From a virus: a stretch of DNA of 64,000 nt. The first letter of the stretch is position 1; each line of letters opens with the position of its first letter. The translations under genes and the position numbers were made by a program. Positions 41,979-50,697 of the stretch are shown piece after piece. The notes under the pieces are model-generated. The model made no database searches. It saw only the letters and a list, made by a program, of their open reading frames with translations, and was not told the origin of the DNA. The stretch is from the IMG/VR virus record IMGVR_UViG_3300033153_015063, positions 124,001-188,000 of that record; one strand, 5' to 3'.

Positions 41979-42656
41979 TCAATTCTGGTGTTGCCATTTC
42001 CCCTCCCACTGAGGTGGGTGTTTCAACACCAGAAAGCACTTTTCATCTTTAAAATTCTCTGAAGCTATGAACCTGGCGTTGAGATGTTCTGGTTTTACTT
42101 CTCCAAGCGTCTTTACTTCTCCGTCTGGGAGGAAGTATGGGTCGAATCCAAATCCACCTACACCCTGGCTGGGGACTATGGTTCCGGTGACCTCCCCTTT
42201 GTATAGTCGGACCTGTTCTCCGTCGGAGATAGAAAGTATGGTCGACCACCTGGTTTTGCGTCCTACCATGTTCGGGAGTTCACTCAGTAACCATCTGACG
42301 TTGACACCGACATCAACACCTTCCACCTCCAACGATGTATCCTCGACCAGGACAGGCCTTCCAAACTCCTCATAGGCCATAGATGCTTTGTAAACAGCAA
42401 CCGTAACGGGGTCAGCATTGACCTCTGGTAGGTCAATGGAAGTTGATTTGACCTTTATCGGCTCCAAGGCCACCCGAAACTCTTTTAATTTTCCTGGATT
42501 ACTGGTGTTGAGATAGACCACCCTCATCCTCTCCAGGAACTCCTCCTCCGTCAACTGAGGGCTATCCCCGACCGGGCCTTTGTAGACCGTAGATCCCTCT
42601 TCATATTCATAGCGGTATCTATTCCCTGAACCTGGAGGAATCTCTACAGTGGTCAT
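41979..42656 (-). CDS. Tag module fused to RdgB/HAM1 non-canonical NTP pyrophosphatase
   Basis: 225 residues. Residues 1-45: MTTVEIPPGSGNRYRYEYEE, STVYKGPVGDSPQLTEEEFL. Residues ~48-215: a complete HAM1/ITPase with VVYLNTSNPGKLKEF, VEDTSLEVEG, VGGFGFDPYFLPDG and LGEVKPEHLNAR. The family hydrolyses dITP, XTP and dHAPTP to monophosphates, cleaning nucleotide pools. The first residues of a normal HAM1 start exactly where the tag ends, so the tag is an added N-terminal module. Leaderless ATG from a TTTATAATA box. Confidence 0.85.
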   Translation of the reverse strand: MTTVEIPPGSGNRYRYEYEEGSTVYKGPVGDSPQLTEEEFLERMRVVYLNTSNPGKLKEFRVALEPIKVKSTSIDLPEVNADPVTVAVYKASMAYEEFGRPVLVEDTSLEVEGVDVGVNVRWLLSELPNMVGRKTRWSTILSISDGEQVRLYKGEVTGTIVPSQGVGGFGFDPYFLPDGEVKTLGEVKPEHLNARFIASENFKDEKCFLVLKHPPQWEGKWQHQN

Positions 42657-42732
42657 TGGAGAGTGATAGGGGGGAGAGATATTATAAAGAGTTCGGGGAA
42701 GACTTTACAAAGACGGTCCGAGTTTGATTGAC

Positions 42733-42957
42733 GTGGACCGGGATGATGGATTTTACTGGGTCAAGATGCCAGGGAGTAATATCCATCGTGGTGAGTGGTG
42801 GGTTGCCAGATACTCCAAAGGTCTGTGGAACGTAGCTGGTTATAGTAACGATATTCGAGACGAGAACTACTTTTCCGAGATAGGGCCTATGATTGAATAT
42901 GACGGTGATGTCGTTACAGTGTTCGAGGAAGATATAAGTGATGTCTGTGGATTCTAG
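42733..42957 (+). CDS. Small protein of a phage-type YWVK family
   Basis: 74 residues from GTG at 42733, which is 25 nt from a CTTTACAAAG box. DDGFYWVKMPGS, EWWVARYSKGLWNVAGYSND and FSEIGPMIE follow a pattern seen in short phage proteins. Function unknown. Confidence 0.5.
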   Translation: MDRDDGFYWVKMPGSNIHRGEWWVARYSKGLWNVAGYSNDIRDENYFSEIGPMIEYDGDVVTVFEEDISDVCGF

Positions 42958-42977
42958 TTGCTATCGGAAATCTTGGT

Positions 42978-43049
42978 CTACGGTTGCCAGACCTCTTTTC
43001 CACACTGGGGACAGTTATAACCTTTCGGGCTCAACTCGATTTCTGGCAT
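42978..43049 (-). CDS. Possible 23-residue peptide with one CPQC pair
   Basis: MPEIELSPKGYNCPQCGKEV followed by WQP and TAG. The CPQCxKEVW string recurs in the 15207-15644 protein (CPQCDKEVW), so this may be a gene fragment of that family. Low confidence. Confidence 0.25.
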   Translation of the reverse strand: MPEIELSPKGYNCPQCGKEVWQP

Positions 43050-43082
43050 ATTAAATTGCACCCCTGAACTTGTTTCCCACAA

Positions 43083-43841
43083 CTACGGGTAGTAAGGAAC
43101 ACGACTGACGGCACTCAACACGAAGAGGGCCCGGTGTTCCTTCTCTGTCAGGTCCAGACCTTTGCATTGTTCCACCATCTCGGATGTTACCTGTTCCTTC
43201 AGGATTGCGAGGAACTGGCGGAACTTGACGTGTTGGTCCTTTTTTCCAGCCTGGAGTAGATAAGGTCTTCCATATCTATCGGTTTCGATATCAACAGCGA
43301 AAGCAGCAATGGTGTTAAACCCCCGATATGCACCTTGATTGGCTGTCTCTTGATATGCTACACACTTGGTCCCAGAGAAAGCCAGGTAGCTCTTTCGGTC
43401 CCCCGACTCGTTCTGGATTAAGACGATGGACAGGCCGTTGGTCTTGGCAAGGCCTTTGTTGCCCCTCACGTCAGATGAAAACTGGATAGCATCACGTAGA
43501 CTGGAATCACGACCAGTCTTCAACCGGAGAAGGTCCATGATATGATCCCTATCAACGGTGCTGTTCGCATCGACCCGAGAGAGTGCATCTGCGTTCTTTC
43601 TCTCCATCTCGGCCACATTGATTTGCCGGCTGAGTTCGGTCACTGTGTCCTTCTGGACCTCGATGGCGAGCTTATGCTTGCTGTCGATATCTTTGACCAG
43701 TCGAGTGAGGGCATTCAACTGATCCACAAGGGGCCGTTTCTCTTCGTCTCTGGTCTTCTCCAGGTCCATCTGGTTCTTCAGAGCCTGTTCACGACGGGCG
43801 GCCAACTCATCAGTACTGGGTGTTTTGTCATCCACATACAT
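43083..43841 (-). CDS. Coiled-coil protein
   Basis: 252 residues. Residues ~10-90 are a long coiled coil (REQALKNQMDLEKTRDEEKR), followed by an alpha/beta domain (GLSIVLIQNESGDRKSYLAF, FNTIAAFAVDIETDRYGRP) and a helical end finishing VPYYP. Under a conserved operator-promoter. No family recognised. Confidence 0.6.
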   Translation of the reverse strand: MYVDDKTPSTDELAARREQALKNQMDLEKTRDEEKRPLVDQLNALTRLVKDIDSKHKLAIEVQKDTVTELSRQINVAEMERKNADALSRVDANSTVDRDHIMDLLRLKTGRDSSLRDAIQFSSDVRGNKGLAKTNGLSIVLIQNESGDRKSYLAFSGTKCVAYQETANQGAYRGFNTIAAFAVDIETDRYGRPYLLQAGKKDQHVKFRQFLAILKEQVTSEMVEQCKGLDLTEKEHRALFVLSAVSRVPYYP

Positions 43842-43867
43842 CACCTACCTCTTACTTTCTACTCAGT

Positions 43868-43907
43868 CTTTATATACTTTCAGGCTTAGTAACCGTAAAA
43901 AGCGTAA
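43868..43907 (-). promoter_or_regulatory. Conserved operator-promoter, copy 10
   Basis: Plus strand: CTTTATATACTTTCAG, then AACCGTAAAAAGCGTAA. Drives the coiled-coil gene at 43841. Confidence 0.8.
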
Positions 43908-43934
43908 AAGTTGTAAATCAGGCGATGGTTCGAT

Positions 43935-43954
43935 AGACCACCTTCTGGTGGTCT
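43935..43954. terminator. Perfect 8-bp hairpin between two transcription units
   Basis: AGACCACC-TTCT-GGTGGTCT. It lies 41 bp after the stop of the nuclease-like gene (minus strand) and before the next operator. There is no T tract, so terminator is a positional guess. Confidence 0.35.
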
Positions 43955-43994
43955 GGGTTACTATCTCAACAAGCACATCATCGAGATGGTGAAC

Positions 43995-44825
43995 TCAGAA
44001 ACTCAAGGCGTTCTCATCTTCATCATTTTCTTCCTTTTTTGGCTTCATAGTAGCGTTCACTTCCAGGAGACATAGTTTAAGATTATCGGTAACGGTTTCC
44101 ATCCTTTTTATAACACCCTTCACCGCTGGATGGATATTATTCTTCATCATTAACGATGTTTTAACAGCAGTACCTATTTCACCAGCAGTCCATGTTCTGA
44201 TTTTTACACCACTTTTTTTCTCAAATTCCACAAACGCATCTTCATATTCCTTTACTTCCCGTCTGGCTATCTCAAGTTCATAGTCTCTGTCATCTTTCTT
44301 CAATCTTTCTTCGGTGTCTCTGACGCCTTTTTGGTAGCCATTCATATATGACCTACTACTTTGACACACCTCCTGTTCATAGAACCTTCGCATGATGGCT
44401 GATGTGAACCCTGTAGGTGGCGGTTCGACACTTTCGTTTTCTTTTGCTTTCTTGACAACCTTCATCTTTGACCTGGCAGTCTCCATCAAGCCCCAGTTGT
44501 CAGGTAGCTCGTTAACGTCTACGATACCCTTCGGGGCTGCGATGTACCAGAACTTGCAGTATCTGGCGAACGCTTCACTCTTGGTAGGGTCGTTCAACTC
44601 CCTCAACAAATCCGCCTTGCTACACTTTATCTCGACACCAGTTATGTAGACACCTCTGGACGGCCAATGGGAGAAAATGAGGCAGTCCGAGTATCGTTCT
44701 TTCCCTTCTGGAATGCCTGTTGTAGTTGGGACGTGCTGAAGGACGCTGTAAGCACCAGCCGGATAGGTGTTCTTCAGCATTACAAAGATTTCTTCCTCTG
44801 TCCACTTTTTCTTCGTCGTCATCAA
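43995..44825 (-). CDS. PD-(D/E)XK nuclease-like protein (MmcB-like)
   Basis: 276 residues. RYSDCLIFSHWPSRGVYITG then VEIKCSKADLLRELNDPTKS and FARYCKFWYIAAPKGIVDV fit a D...ExK nuclease core also found in many phage and bacterial MmcB-like proteins. A helical C-terminal extension follows, ending NALSF. Its start overlaps the deaminase stop (ATGA). Confidence 0.65.
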   Translation of the reverse strand: MMTTKKKWTEEEIFVMLKNTYPAGAYSVLQHVPTTTGIPEGKERYSDCLIFSHWPSRGVYITGVEIKCSKADLLRELNDPTKSEAFARYCKFWYIAAPKGIVDVNELPDNWGLMETARSKMKVVKKAKENESVEPPPTGFTSAIMRRFYEQEVCQSSRSYMNGYQKGVRDTEERLKKDDRDYELEIARREVKEYEDAFVEFEKKSGVKIRTWTAGEIGTAVKTSLMMKNNIHPAVKGVIKRMETVTDNLKLCLLEVNATMKPKKEENDEDENALSF

Positions 44826-45550
44826 AACACGTAACCTTGAATTTCTCCTGCTGTCCTGATAATCCAGCCAAGTTCGGTCTTACCGTTGAACTCGTGATAA
44901 GGGCATCCTTCTCTGAAGAACCTATTGGGTCTCCATTCGTGTTTTGGTATCAGGTTACTCTGGACCTCCGGTATAAATTCTTCGGTAGCGAGAGGATTAT
45001 ATCGACAGTGTTTTGGTTCACCTTTGGAGAGTGATGTCAATAGTGTATAGTGGACGCAGGATGCACAACCGAGACGGAGTTTGAGACATCTGATACCGGC
45101 CTCTTCAGCGATGATGGGAGCGTGTTTGTCGACGGATGGAAGCATGTAGACCACCAGCCTGATACCTGCCACCCCAATGAGCTTCATGCAATCGGCACAT
45201 GGATACCAGGCTGTGTGCATCGTTGCACCCTTAATACTGACCCCGGCGTTGGCTGCGTTGGCGATGGCATTCTTCTCCGCATGACTGGCCCTGGAGTGTT
45301 CATATCCTTCCCCCGGACCGAACCCCATCTCTCTCCTCCGACAGTCCTTTCTACCATCACCTCGGCAATGTGGGGCTCCTGGCACAGCTCCGTTGAATCC
45401 GGTAGCGATGATGCGTTTATCCCGCACTATGATAGCCCCACAACCCTTGATGAGGCAGGTAGTCATGGTCGCCCATAACAGGGAGCAAAGCATGAAAAAA
45501 GCATCCCAGGATAACCTGTCGCCACATCTCTCGATAGACTCCTTGTCCAT
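44822..45550 (-). CDS. dCMP deaminase-family zinc enzyme
   Basis: 242 residues. Zinc-site motifs of cytidine/deoxycytidylate deaminases are complete: HAEKNAIANAA (catalytic HAE) and AWYPCADCMKLIG (PCxxC), preceded by GAIIVRDKRIIATGFNG. It should make dUMP for thymidylate synthesis. A C-terminal ~90-residue extension with CASC and CRY is unusual. Start 45550 is 27 nt from a GTTTAAAAAG box (leaderless). Confidence 0.8.
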   Translation of the reverse strand: MDKESIERCGDRLSWDAFFMLCSLLWATMTTCLIKGCGAIIVRDKRIIATGFNGAVPGAPHCRGDGRKDCRRREMGFGPGEGYEHSRASHAEKNAIANAANAGVSIKGATMHTAWYPCADCMKLIGVAGIRLVVYMLPSVDKHAPIIAEEAGIRCLKLRLGCASCVHYTLLTSLSKGEPKHCRYNPLATEEFIPEVQSNLIPKHEWRPNRFFREGCPYHEFNGKTELGWIIRTAGEIQGYVF

Positions 45551-45617
45551 GACTGATAGAGGTAAGGGTGAGTTTAAAAAGAAAATGGTGGACCCGAGGG
45601 GTGTGGTTAGATTCAGA

Positions 45618-45737
45618 TTACTTCAGAACAATCTTTACTCTACACTTTGGGTCGTTGCACTCAAGCACTCCATCCCACGCACCGCCCACGCTCATTTCCC
45701 TCGTGATACTCCGGGCACAGCACTCTTTTATCTCCAT
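45618..45737 (-). CDS. 39-residue cysteine-containing small protein
   Basis: Starts MEIKECCARSITREMSVGGA and has LECNDPKCRV near the end; GGAGGATGAAGG lies before the ATG. It fills the gap between the 45753 gene and the deaminase promoter. Four cysteines could hold a metal. Confidence 0.4.
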   Translation of the reverse strand: MEIKECCARSITREMSVGGAWDGVLECNDPKCRVKIVLK

Positions 45738-45752
45738 CCTTCATCCTCCTAC

Positions 45753-46592
45753 TCATTTGATACTGAAAATGGTGGTTAACTTCAGGCTGAGAGATTCCAG
45801 GTGTTGACGGATCGAGTCCGGGAGAATCATCTCTTCGACGTCCATCAGTTCGTCGATGGCGTCAGTGATTTTCTTCTGGGTCAAACGCCCACCTTCACTC
45901 AACTGATGCATATCCCACCGAACGGTATGTGTTTCTTCTTTCCTTACGTCGAGCTCCAGACATGTTTTATTATATCCTGAGGACTCATCGCTGTAGCTGG
46001 GCCAGTCCAGACGGTTGGACCATACCAGCCGGCCTTTTTTGATGCCATCGACATGGAACTCCGCCAGGATGCGGCCAGTAGAATGGCCAGTAGAACGTAC
46101 ACCACTCCCCTGTATCGAACGTTGCTTCTGGTCAACCACTTTGACCAGATCCACTCTGAGTTTTGACTGAGCCTTTTCACGATCCGCCTTCCGTTCTGCC
46201 TTCACCTGTTTTTCCTCCTCCATCATTTTCTCGGATTGTTCCTTCTGCCACTTGGCATAGGCGTCTTCCTTTGCCTGATAGACAGGGAATTTTCGCTCGA
46301 TACTATCAACCAATTTCTGGATGGCATCAGCATACTTCCAGGCGGTCCCGATGCTTGCAGAAGAGAGACCTGGCCAGTTCATACTGTATTGATACCGATA
46401 CATCAGGTCCCCTTCCCCGGTATTACGGGTAGGTATGATGTCGATGTTGCCCCTGACATTGGTGAACATACTGTTATCGTCGGTGAAAATCTCGATGCTA
46501 TAGTGCCACCTGTGTTCCTGTTCCACCACTTTCATACCCCTGTAGTGGTACTCAATGACGTTCTCTCCCTCTTGCTCCGTTTCATCCGTCAC
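45753..46592 (-). CDS. Unknown protein with central coiled coil
   Basis: 279 residues from a GTG at 46592 (GGTGATT upstream). Beta-rich N-terminal 100 residues (YRYQYSMNWPGLSSASIG), a Lys/Glu coiled coil (~115-150), then a second beta-rich part. The parts flanking the coil may form a dimeric arrangement. No family recognised. Confidence 0.55.
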   Translation of the reverse strand: MTDETEQEGENVIEYHYRGMKVVEQEHRWHYSIEIFTDDNSMFTNVRGNIDIIPTRNTGEGDLMYRYQYSMNWPGLSSASIGTAWKYADAIQKLVDSIERKFPVYQAKEDAYAKWQKEQSEKMMEEEKQVKAERKADREKAQSKLRVDLVKVVDQKQRSIQGSGVRSTGHSTGRILAEFHVDGIKKGRLVWSNRLDWPSYSDESSGYNKTCLELDVRKEETHTVRWDMHQLSEGGRLTQKKITDAIDELMDVEEMILPDSIRQHLESLSLKLTTIFSIK

Positions 46593-46629
46593 ATAATCAC
46601 CTGCCGTTTCATCCTTGTCGATAATCAGC

Positions 46630-46669
46630 CTTTATATAGTTTCATGGTTTTGAACCGTAAAAAGCGTAA
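46630..46669 (-). promoter_or_regulatory. Conserved operator-promoter, copy 11
   Basis: Plus strand: CTTTATATAGTTTCATGG, then AACCGTAAAAAGCGTAA. Drives the gene at 46592. Confidence 0.8.
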
Positions 46670-46684
46670 AGGTGAGACTGCTAC

Positions 46685-47131
46685 TTACTCTTCTTGGATT
46701 TCTGCGAGTAGTTTTCGGCGTTCCTTATCGACTTCTTTCATGTCGATGCCGAAGAAATCTGCGATTAGATGTTCGGCATCGGTGGTGACCCATTCCAGAC
46801 CGTTGGGGTTACTGGTTGGTTCCTTCGGGTATTCACAAACCAGGTCGATCTGGTCCGGTCCAAAGACACACTTCTTTATCCGTTCCTCATCGGACGTCAA
46901 CATGTCAAATCTAACATGTCGTCCTCCCGAAATAGCAGGAATAAGATATCTACACTCTTGCCACTGGCTGTGGTCGTGGGGAGCTCGGCAGGCATCGGTG
47001 TGTTCGTGAGTCCTGTAGAATTGGATTTTTTTCTCGTACATTAACCAGTCGATGAACTCACCGATGATTTGACTCTCCTCGGATACTTTTCTCATCTTCT
47101 CCAGTTCAGGATACTTTTCATCTTTACCCAT
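46685..47131 (-). CDS. Phage-type hypothetical protein
   Basis: 148 residues; YPELEKMRKVSEESQIIGEF then IDWL is a start seen in many phage-encoded small proteins of unknown function. HEHTDACRAPHDHSQWQEC may bind metal. A TTTTTAAAG box lies about 25 nt upstream. Confidence 0.55.
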   Translation of the reverse strand: MGKDEKYPELEKMRKVSEESQIIGEFIDWLMYEKKIQFYRTHEHTDACRAPHDHSQWQECRYLIPAISGGRHVRFDMLTSDEERIKKCVFGPDQIDLVCEYPKEPTSNPNGLEWVTTDAEHLIADFFGIDMKEVDKERRKLLAEIQEE

Positions 47132-47223
47132 AGTTATGGATGACTGGAAGAGTTTTTAAAGATTGTGAGTAGAAAACAGAAAAAGAGTCTCAACAATGCC
47201 TTCCTGAAATCCTTCCATCTCAC

Positions 47224-47715
47224 CTACTGGACCCTATCTGTGTCAACGGTCTGAATCTTTCTTATCTCTGAATAGAAACCGATGAGTTCTCCACTCATTA
47301 CCATTGGACACTTCGATTCCCAATCAGATATCGGGTCCCCATCATCGTTAATGTCGATGGAATGTGTCCCATAGGGACCTTCTACAGTCTCAACATACAT
47401 GAAGATGCCCCGTTGCACTTTATCCTTGATGTCGAAGCTATCAACTACACACGATACAATAATAGCATCAGGGATATAAGTGTTTACCATCTTCTGAAAG
47501 AAGTTTTTGACTTCTTTGGTTATCTCGTGGTGGGGTAGCCTTACCAGTCTCGTTGTATCTGGTTTGACGTACCTTATCATTATCTTACCATCTTCACTGT
47601 CGTTTGGGATGGTAACCAGGATGGCTGCGATTTCTACGACGCCGTTCAACAGTTTGGCTTTCTCCTGTTCAACGATGTGACCGATGCATTTCTGGAGCAT
47701 AGATTTTGCGGCCAT
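47224..47715 (-). CDS. Unknown protein
   Basis: 163 residues, MAAKSMLQKCIGHIVEQEKA; mostly beta with no recognised motif. A TTTTTAAAG box precedes it at leaderless distance. Downstream 47132-47223 holds only the next gene's promoter. Confidence 0.5.
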   Translation of the reverse strand: MAAKSMLQKCIGHIVEQEKAKLLNGVVEIAAILVTIPNDSEDGKIMIRYVKPDTTRLVRLPHHEITKEVKNFFQKMVNTYIPDAIIVSCVVDSFDIKDKVQRGIFMYVETVEGPYGTHSIDINDDGDPISDWESKCPMVMSGELIGFYSEIRKIQTVDTDRVQ

Positions 47716-47748
47716 TTTCTGGTATAAAGACGAAACTCGTTTTTAAAG

Positions 47749-48228
47749 TTATTGTAACTCATATCCGAGTTCAAGTAGGGCACGTTCTGGATCTTGAGTT
47801 CCGATGACCCTGGGTCCTATCTCACATCCAGGGTCATCAATGTCATGGAACTTCACTTCGTAGATGCTGTAATCAGATGGTAGGCACTCGATATCCTCTT
47901 CTTCTACAGTCTCATGGTAGAGATTACCGTCTCCAGATGCTGCAAAGATAGTTGTCTCTGGCTGGCCATGGTCGGAAGTTCTTGGTGAGACAGCCACGAT
48001 AACGTGGTTTGTCTCGGTCAAAAACCCACAGGGAGAGATTTCGATAGGGGGGTCTACCCTGTATAGTTTTGTGCCCAGATGCCACACCTTTCCGTCTCCG
48101 ACATCCCTTAGCAACTCTACTTTTCCGTTCTTAACTTTCGTTGGTGATGGGTATGGTGATGACGACATAGATCCGAACTCGTCGTGGTCGTATTCGTTGG
48201 GTATGGGGAACAATGCTTCAAACGTCAT
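47749..48228 (-). CDS. Unknown beta-rich protein
   Basis: 159 residues from MTFEALFPIPNEYDHD (AAGGTG upstream). Beta-rich and acidic; overlaps the upstream zinc gene by 11 bp. Unknown. Confidence 0.5.
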   Translation of the reverse strand: MTFEALFPIPNEYDHDEFGSMSSSPYPSPTKVKNGKVELLRDVGDGKVWHLGTKLYRVDPPIEISPCGFLTETNHVIVAVSPRTSDHGQPETTIFAASGDGNLYHETVEEEDIECLPSDYSIYEVKFHDIDDPGCEIGPRVIGTQDPERALLELGYELQ

Positions 48229-48622
48229 CGGCACCTTCGAAATGTGTCTTCACAATGTTATAGATGAAAGTTGAACGGTGTTCTGACACTATCTTACCGT
48301 CAGATGGGCGTCTGTACTTTCGCTTCTCATCGAGAAGTTCCAGAGTTGGTTGGTCGAACAGGACCTGGACTGGGTGCTCACGTGGATAAAATTTCTTTTT
48401 AGGGGCATCTGCCGGATAGAACGCACCACAATCACATCCTTCTATCTCACAGGGGCCGTTTCGTGCCCCTCTCTTTATACTTTCGTTGTTAGATTTGATG
48501 TCATGGTCGTAGAGGATGTGACCGCATTGACACTTTTCATTGACAGAATCTCCGTCGTGGCGAACGATGTCTTCAAACGCTTTGTCTTTCCTCTTCTTTC
48601 TCCTTTCTTTCTGGTCGTTCAT
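48218..48622 (-). CDS. Zinc-binding protein directly after Ro60
   Basis: 134 residues. CQCGHILYDHD and CEIEGCDCGAFYP form a CxCGH...H...CxC zinc site known from small bacterial and phage proteins. The N-terminus is strongly basic (KERRKKRKDK) and may bind RNA. It starts inside the 3' end of the Ro60 gene (AAGGAG before ATG), so the two are coupled. Confidence 0.55.
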   Translation of the reverse strand: MNDQKERRKKRKDKAFEDIVRHDGDSVNEKCQCGHILYDHDIKSNNESIKRGARNGPCEIEGCDCGAFYPADAPKKKFYPREHPVQVLFDQPTLELLDEKRKYRRPSDGKIVSEHRSTFIYNIVKTHFEGADDV

Positions 48623-50225
48623 ATTTATACTCCTTAATTGTCTTGAGGATGATGGTAGGGTCCTGTTCGATGTAGTTTATCCACTCAAAAACTCTATCTG
48701 ACCATCCAGAGATATTGTAGGTGTGTTGGTCGTCTTCCGGGGTCTGAAGAGTTCCGTAACCCTGGAGATTGAACAAATAGACCCTGACAGGATGCCCAAC
48801 CGCCCGACGGTACTTTGTGATACCGTCGGCGAAGGAATGTTTCGGGGCGTCTCCAAAGGCACACATTAAGTGGTGGTACCTCTGGTCATACATCTGCATG
48901 TCTGTGAACACGATGATGCGGTCTACGTCTTTTAACTCCCCGTCCATCAGGAATGCGGGAATCTTCCAGCCATAGGTTGCCCCACCGTTGTCGGCGTCGT
49001 TGAGTTCTCTCATGTTGTCAAACACACTGGCTGTCTTTCGGAAATTCACCGGCACGACATTACTCCCGAAGGCAGCGACCATCACATCTTCACAGAAACC
49101 GCCGGCCAGGGACCCCATCAGGTTACCAATCTCCATGCAGTTCACGTTCGACTTTCCAGAGACAGGCACCGTCATGGAACCGGAGTTATCACAGGCGACG
49201 AAGGTCCGGCCCTTGAGTACTGGCACGTTGTCAACGCTGAGTTTGAGTGCTGTTTCAATTGCTGCCAGGACTCTGTTCGCCTCGAACGTCCCCACGAACT
49301 CAGAAGGTTTGTTCTGCTCGAATCCACCGAATCCTCTACCACCCCACTGTGGCCCATAACTGATGATATTGGGTCTCCCACTGATAGCCGTATGGGCCGA
49401 GTAGAAACGAAATGGGAACTGTTTCGAGCGTCTGACCTCTTCAGGGTCAACCAGCCGTGCGATTACAGGGTCCAGGTCTACCTTGTGTTTGAGAAAATTC
49501 CTCAGGTTACGGAGCAGGGCCATGTAGCCCATCTTCGGAACGATGGCGTCCCAGGTCTCCTTTGATGCCCCTTCGGTAGACAGTTTGACTTCCCATGTGT
49601 CTGGGGTTTTGAGTTCCCCCTTGACCAGGCGGCCCCATAGTTCACGCTGTTCGTCGGTGGTTGGTTTCGGCCTGATGACCCGGAAGGCATCCCTCAGGGA
49701 CCATTCGCCCTTCCGGTCATACTTTGCCAACTGGTATTCATCGAACTTCTTTACCGCCGTCTTGAGACCCGTTCGTAGAGCCCTGGGAATATTCACCTTC
49801 TTTTTATCCTTGATGTTCAGTTTGCTGTAGGCTGCAAGAACCTCGGTGACTTCGTCAGCCCGTCGAACGATGGCGTCTGTGTAACTGGAGACGAACTGAC
49901 GGGTTTCGTCATGCTTGCAGGCGAGTGCAAGGATAAAAGAAGGTCCTGACCTCAGGTAGAGTTCGTTCCTGGCGTAGGCGGCCATCTTCAGAACGAACTC
50001 TGGATCGTGCCCGGACAGGCACCCGACCAGCCACCTGATACGGGTAGATGTTTCATCGTTCTGGTCATAGAATTTTGGTTCCGAGACCATCCAGGTGGCG
50101 ACCAACTGATAGAACTCCTGATGGGTGCTTGGCTCGAAGGCCAATCCATCTTCCTCGTTCTTGGTCGCATCTGGTTGCTCAGAGAGAATTTGATGGATTG
50201 TCTTCGGCTTGTTGAACTTACTCAC
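48573..50225 (-). CDS. rsr: Ro60-family TROVE-VWA RNA-binding protein
   Basis: 550 residues. The TROVE helical-repeat domain covers residues ~30-330 (FYQLVATWMVSEPKFYD, MAAYARNELYLRSGPSFILA, SVDNVPVLKGR junction), with a C-terminal VWA domain whose metal site reads VACDNSGSM (346-351) and FTDMQMYD. Ro proteins form a ring that binds misfolded RNA ends and Y RNAs, and in bacteria tRNA-like YrlA RNAs. Homologues are sporadic in bacteria and phages and rare in archaea. The GTG start overlaps the upstream stop. The gene ends a minus-strand array of tRNAs and tRNA-like RNAs. Confidence 0.85.
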   Translation of the reverse strand: MSKFNKPKTIHQILSEQPDATKNEEDGLAFEPSTHQEFYQLVATWMVSEPKFYDQNDETSTRIRWLVGCLSGHDPEFVLKMAAYARNELYLRSGPSFILALACKHDETRQFVSSYTDAIVRRADEVTEVLAAYSKLNIKDKKKVNIPRALRTGLKTAVKKFDEYQLAKYDRKGEWSLRDAFRVIRPKPTTDEQRELWGRLVKGELKTPDTWEVKLSTEGASKETWDAIVPKMGYMALLRNLRNFLKHKVDLDPVIARLVDPEEVRRSKQFPFRFYSAHTAISGRPNIISYGPQWGGRGFGGFEQNKPSEFVGTFEANRVLAAIETALKLSVDNVPVLKGRTFVACDNSGSMTVPVSGKSNVNCMEIGNLMGSLAGGFCEDVMVAAFGSNVVPVNFRKTASVFDNMRELNDADNGGATYGWKIPAFLMDGELKDVDRIIVFTDMQMYDQRYHHLMCAFGDAPKHSFADGITKYRRAVGHPVRVYLFNLQGYGTLQTPEDDQHTYNISGWSDRVFEWINYIEQDPTIILKTIKEYKYERPERKEKEEERQSV

Positions 50226-50653
50226 TGTCCTCCCTCCATCATGTATTGTGTCACTGTCGGTGAATACTCTTCATTATGCCCCTTGTGTGTGAGCTCATCT
50301 GAGAGGTCCCGCCAGAGTTCTTTAATCATTTCTGAGTAGATTTCGTCCTTTCCACTTCCGGCAGTTCGCTGGACGATCCAGGCAACCTCTTCATCGTCCC
50401 ATCGGACCTCGGTCTTCCCGATGCCGTCTGCAAGGGTATGCCACTCTCCATTGCCCATATCACGGAGGGACTCGGCCCCTTCCATCACCTGGTTGAACAC
50501 CTCTTTCAGAGCAGATGTGAAGATTTCATCCACAGCCTTGTGGGCCTTGTTGAGAATGCCCTCTTTCCACTCTCGGTTACCAGACCGCTTGAAGGAGGCG
50601 GCCGGGATGTTCGTAGCGATCTTTGTTCCGTTCCTGATTGCATATTTGCTCAT
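50222..50653 (-). CDS. SKYAIRNG-family protein, copy 2
   Basis: 143 residues from MSKYAIRNGTKIATNIPAAS. It shares long identical DNA with copy 1 at 50745-51557, e.g. 92 bp identical at 50249-50340 and 51075-51166. Central VDEIFTSALKEVFNQVMEGA and IYSEMIKELWRDLSDELTHK are helical. It lacks the C-terminal cysteine part of copy 1. The gene lies between a tRNA-like sequence and Ro60 and overlaps the Ro60 start. No family recognised. Confidence 0.6.
   Translation of the reverse strand: MSKYAIRNGTKIATNIPAASFKRSGNREWKEGILNKAHKAVDEIFTSALKEVFNQVMEGAESLRDMGNGEWHTLADGIGKTEVRWDDEEVAWIVQRTAGSGKDEIYSEMIKELWRDLSDELTHKGHNEEYSPTVTQYMMEGGQ
50249..50340 (-). repeat. 92-bp exact repeat, copy in SKYAIRNG gene 2
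   Basis: Identical to 51075-51166. A second near-identical block lies around 50478-50574 versus 51373-51469. The identity at DNA level indicates recent duplication or gene conversion. Confidence 0.75.
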
Positions 50654-50697
50654 TTCAGCACACATCCTTAGTTGTGGCGAGTTGGCCGAGTTGGCCA

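Noticed and set aside
45393-45807. Plus-strand frames after the deaminase gene start
   Set aside because: No promoter at suitable distance; the interval is better explained by the 39-residue minus-strand gene and the deaminase promoter.
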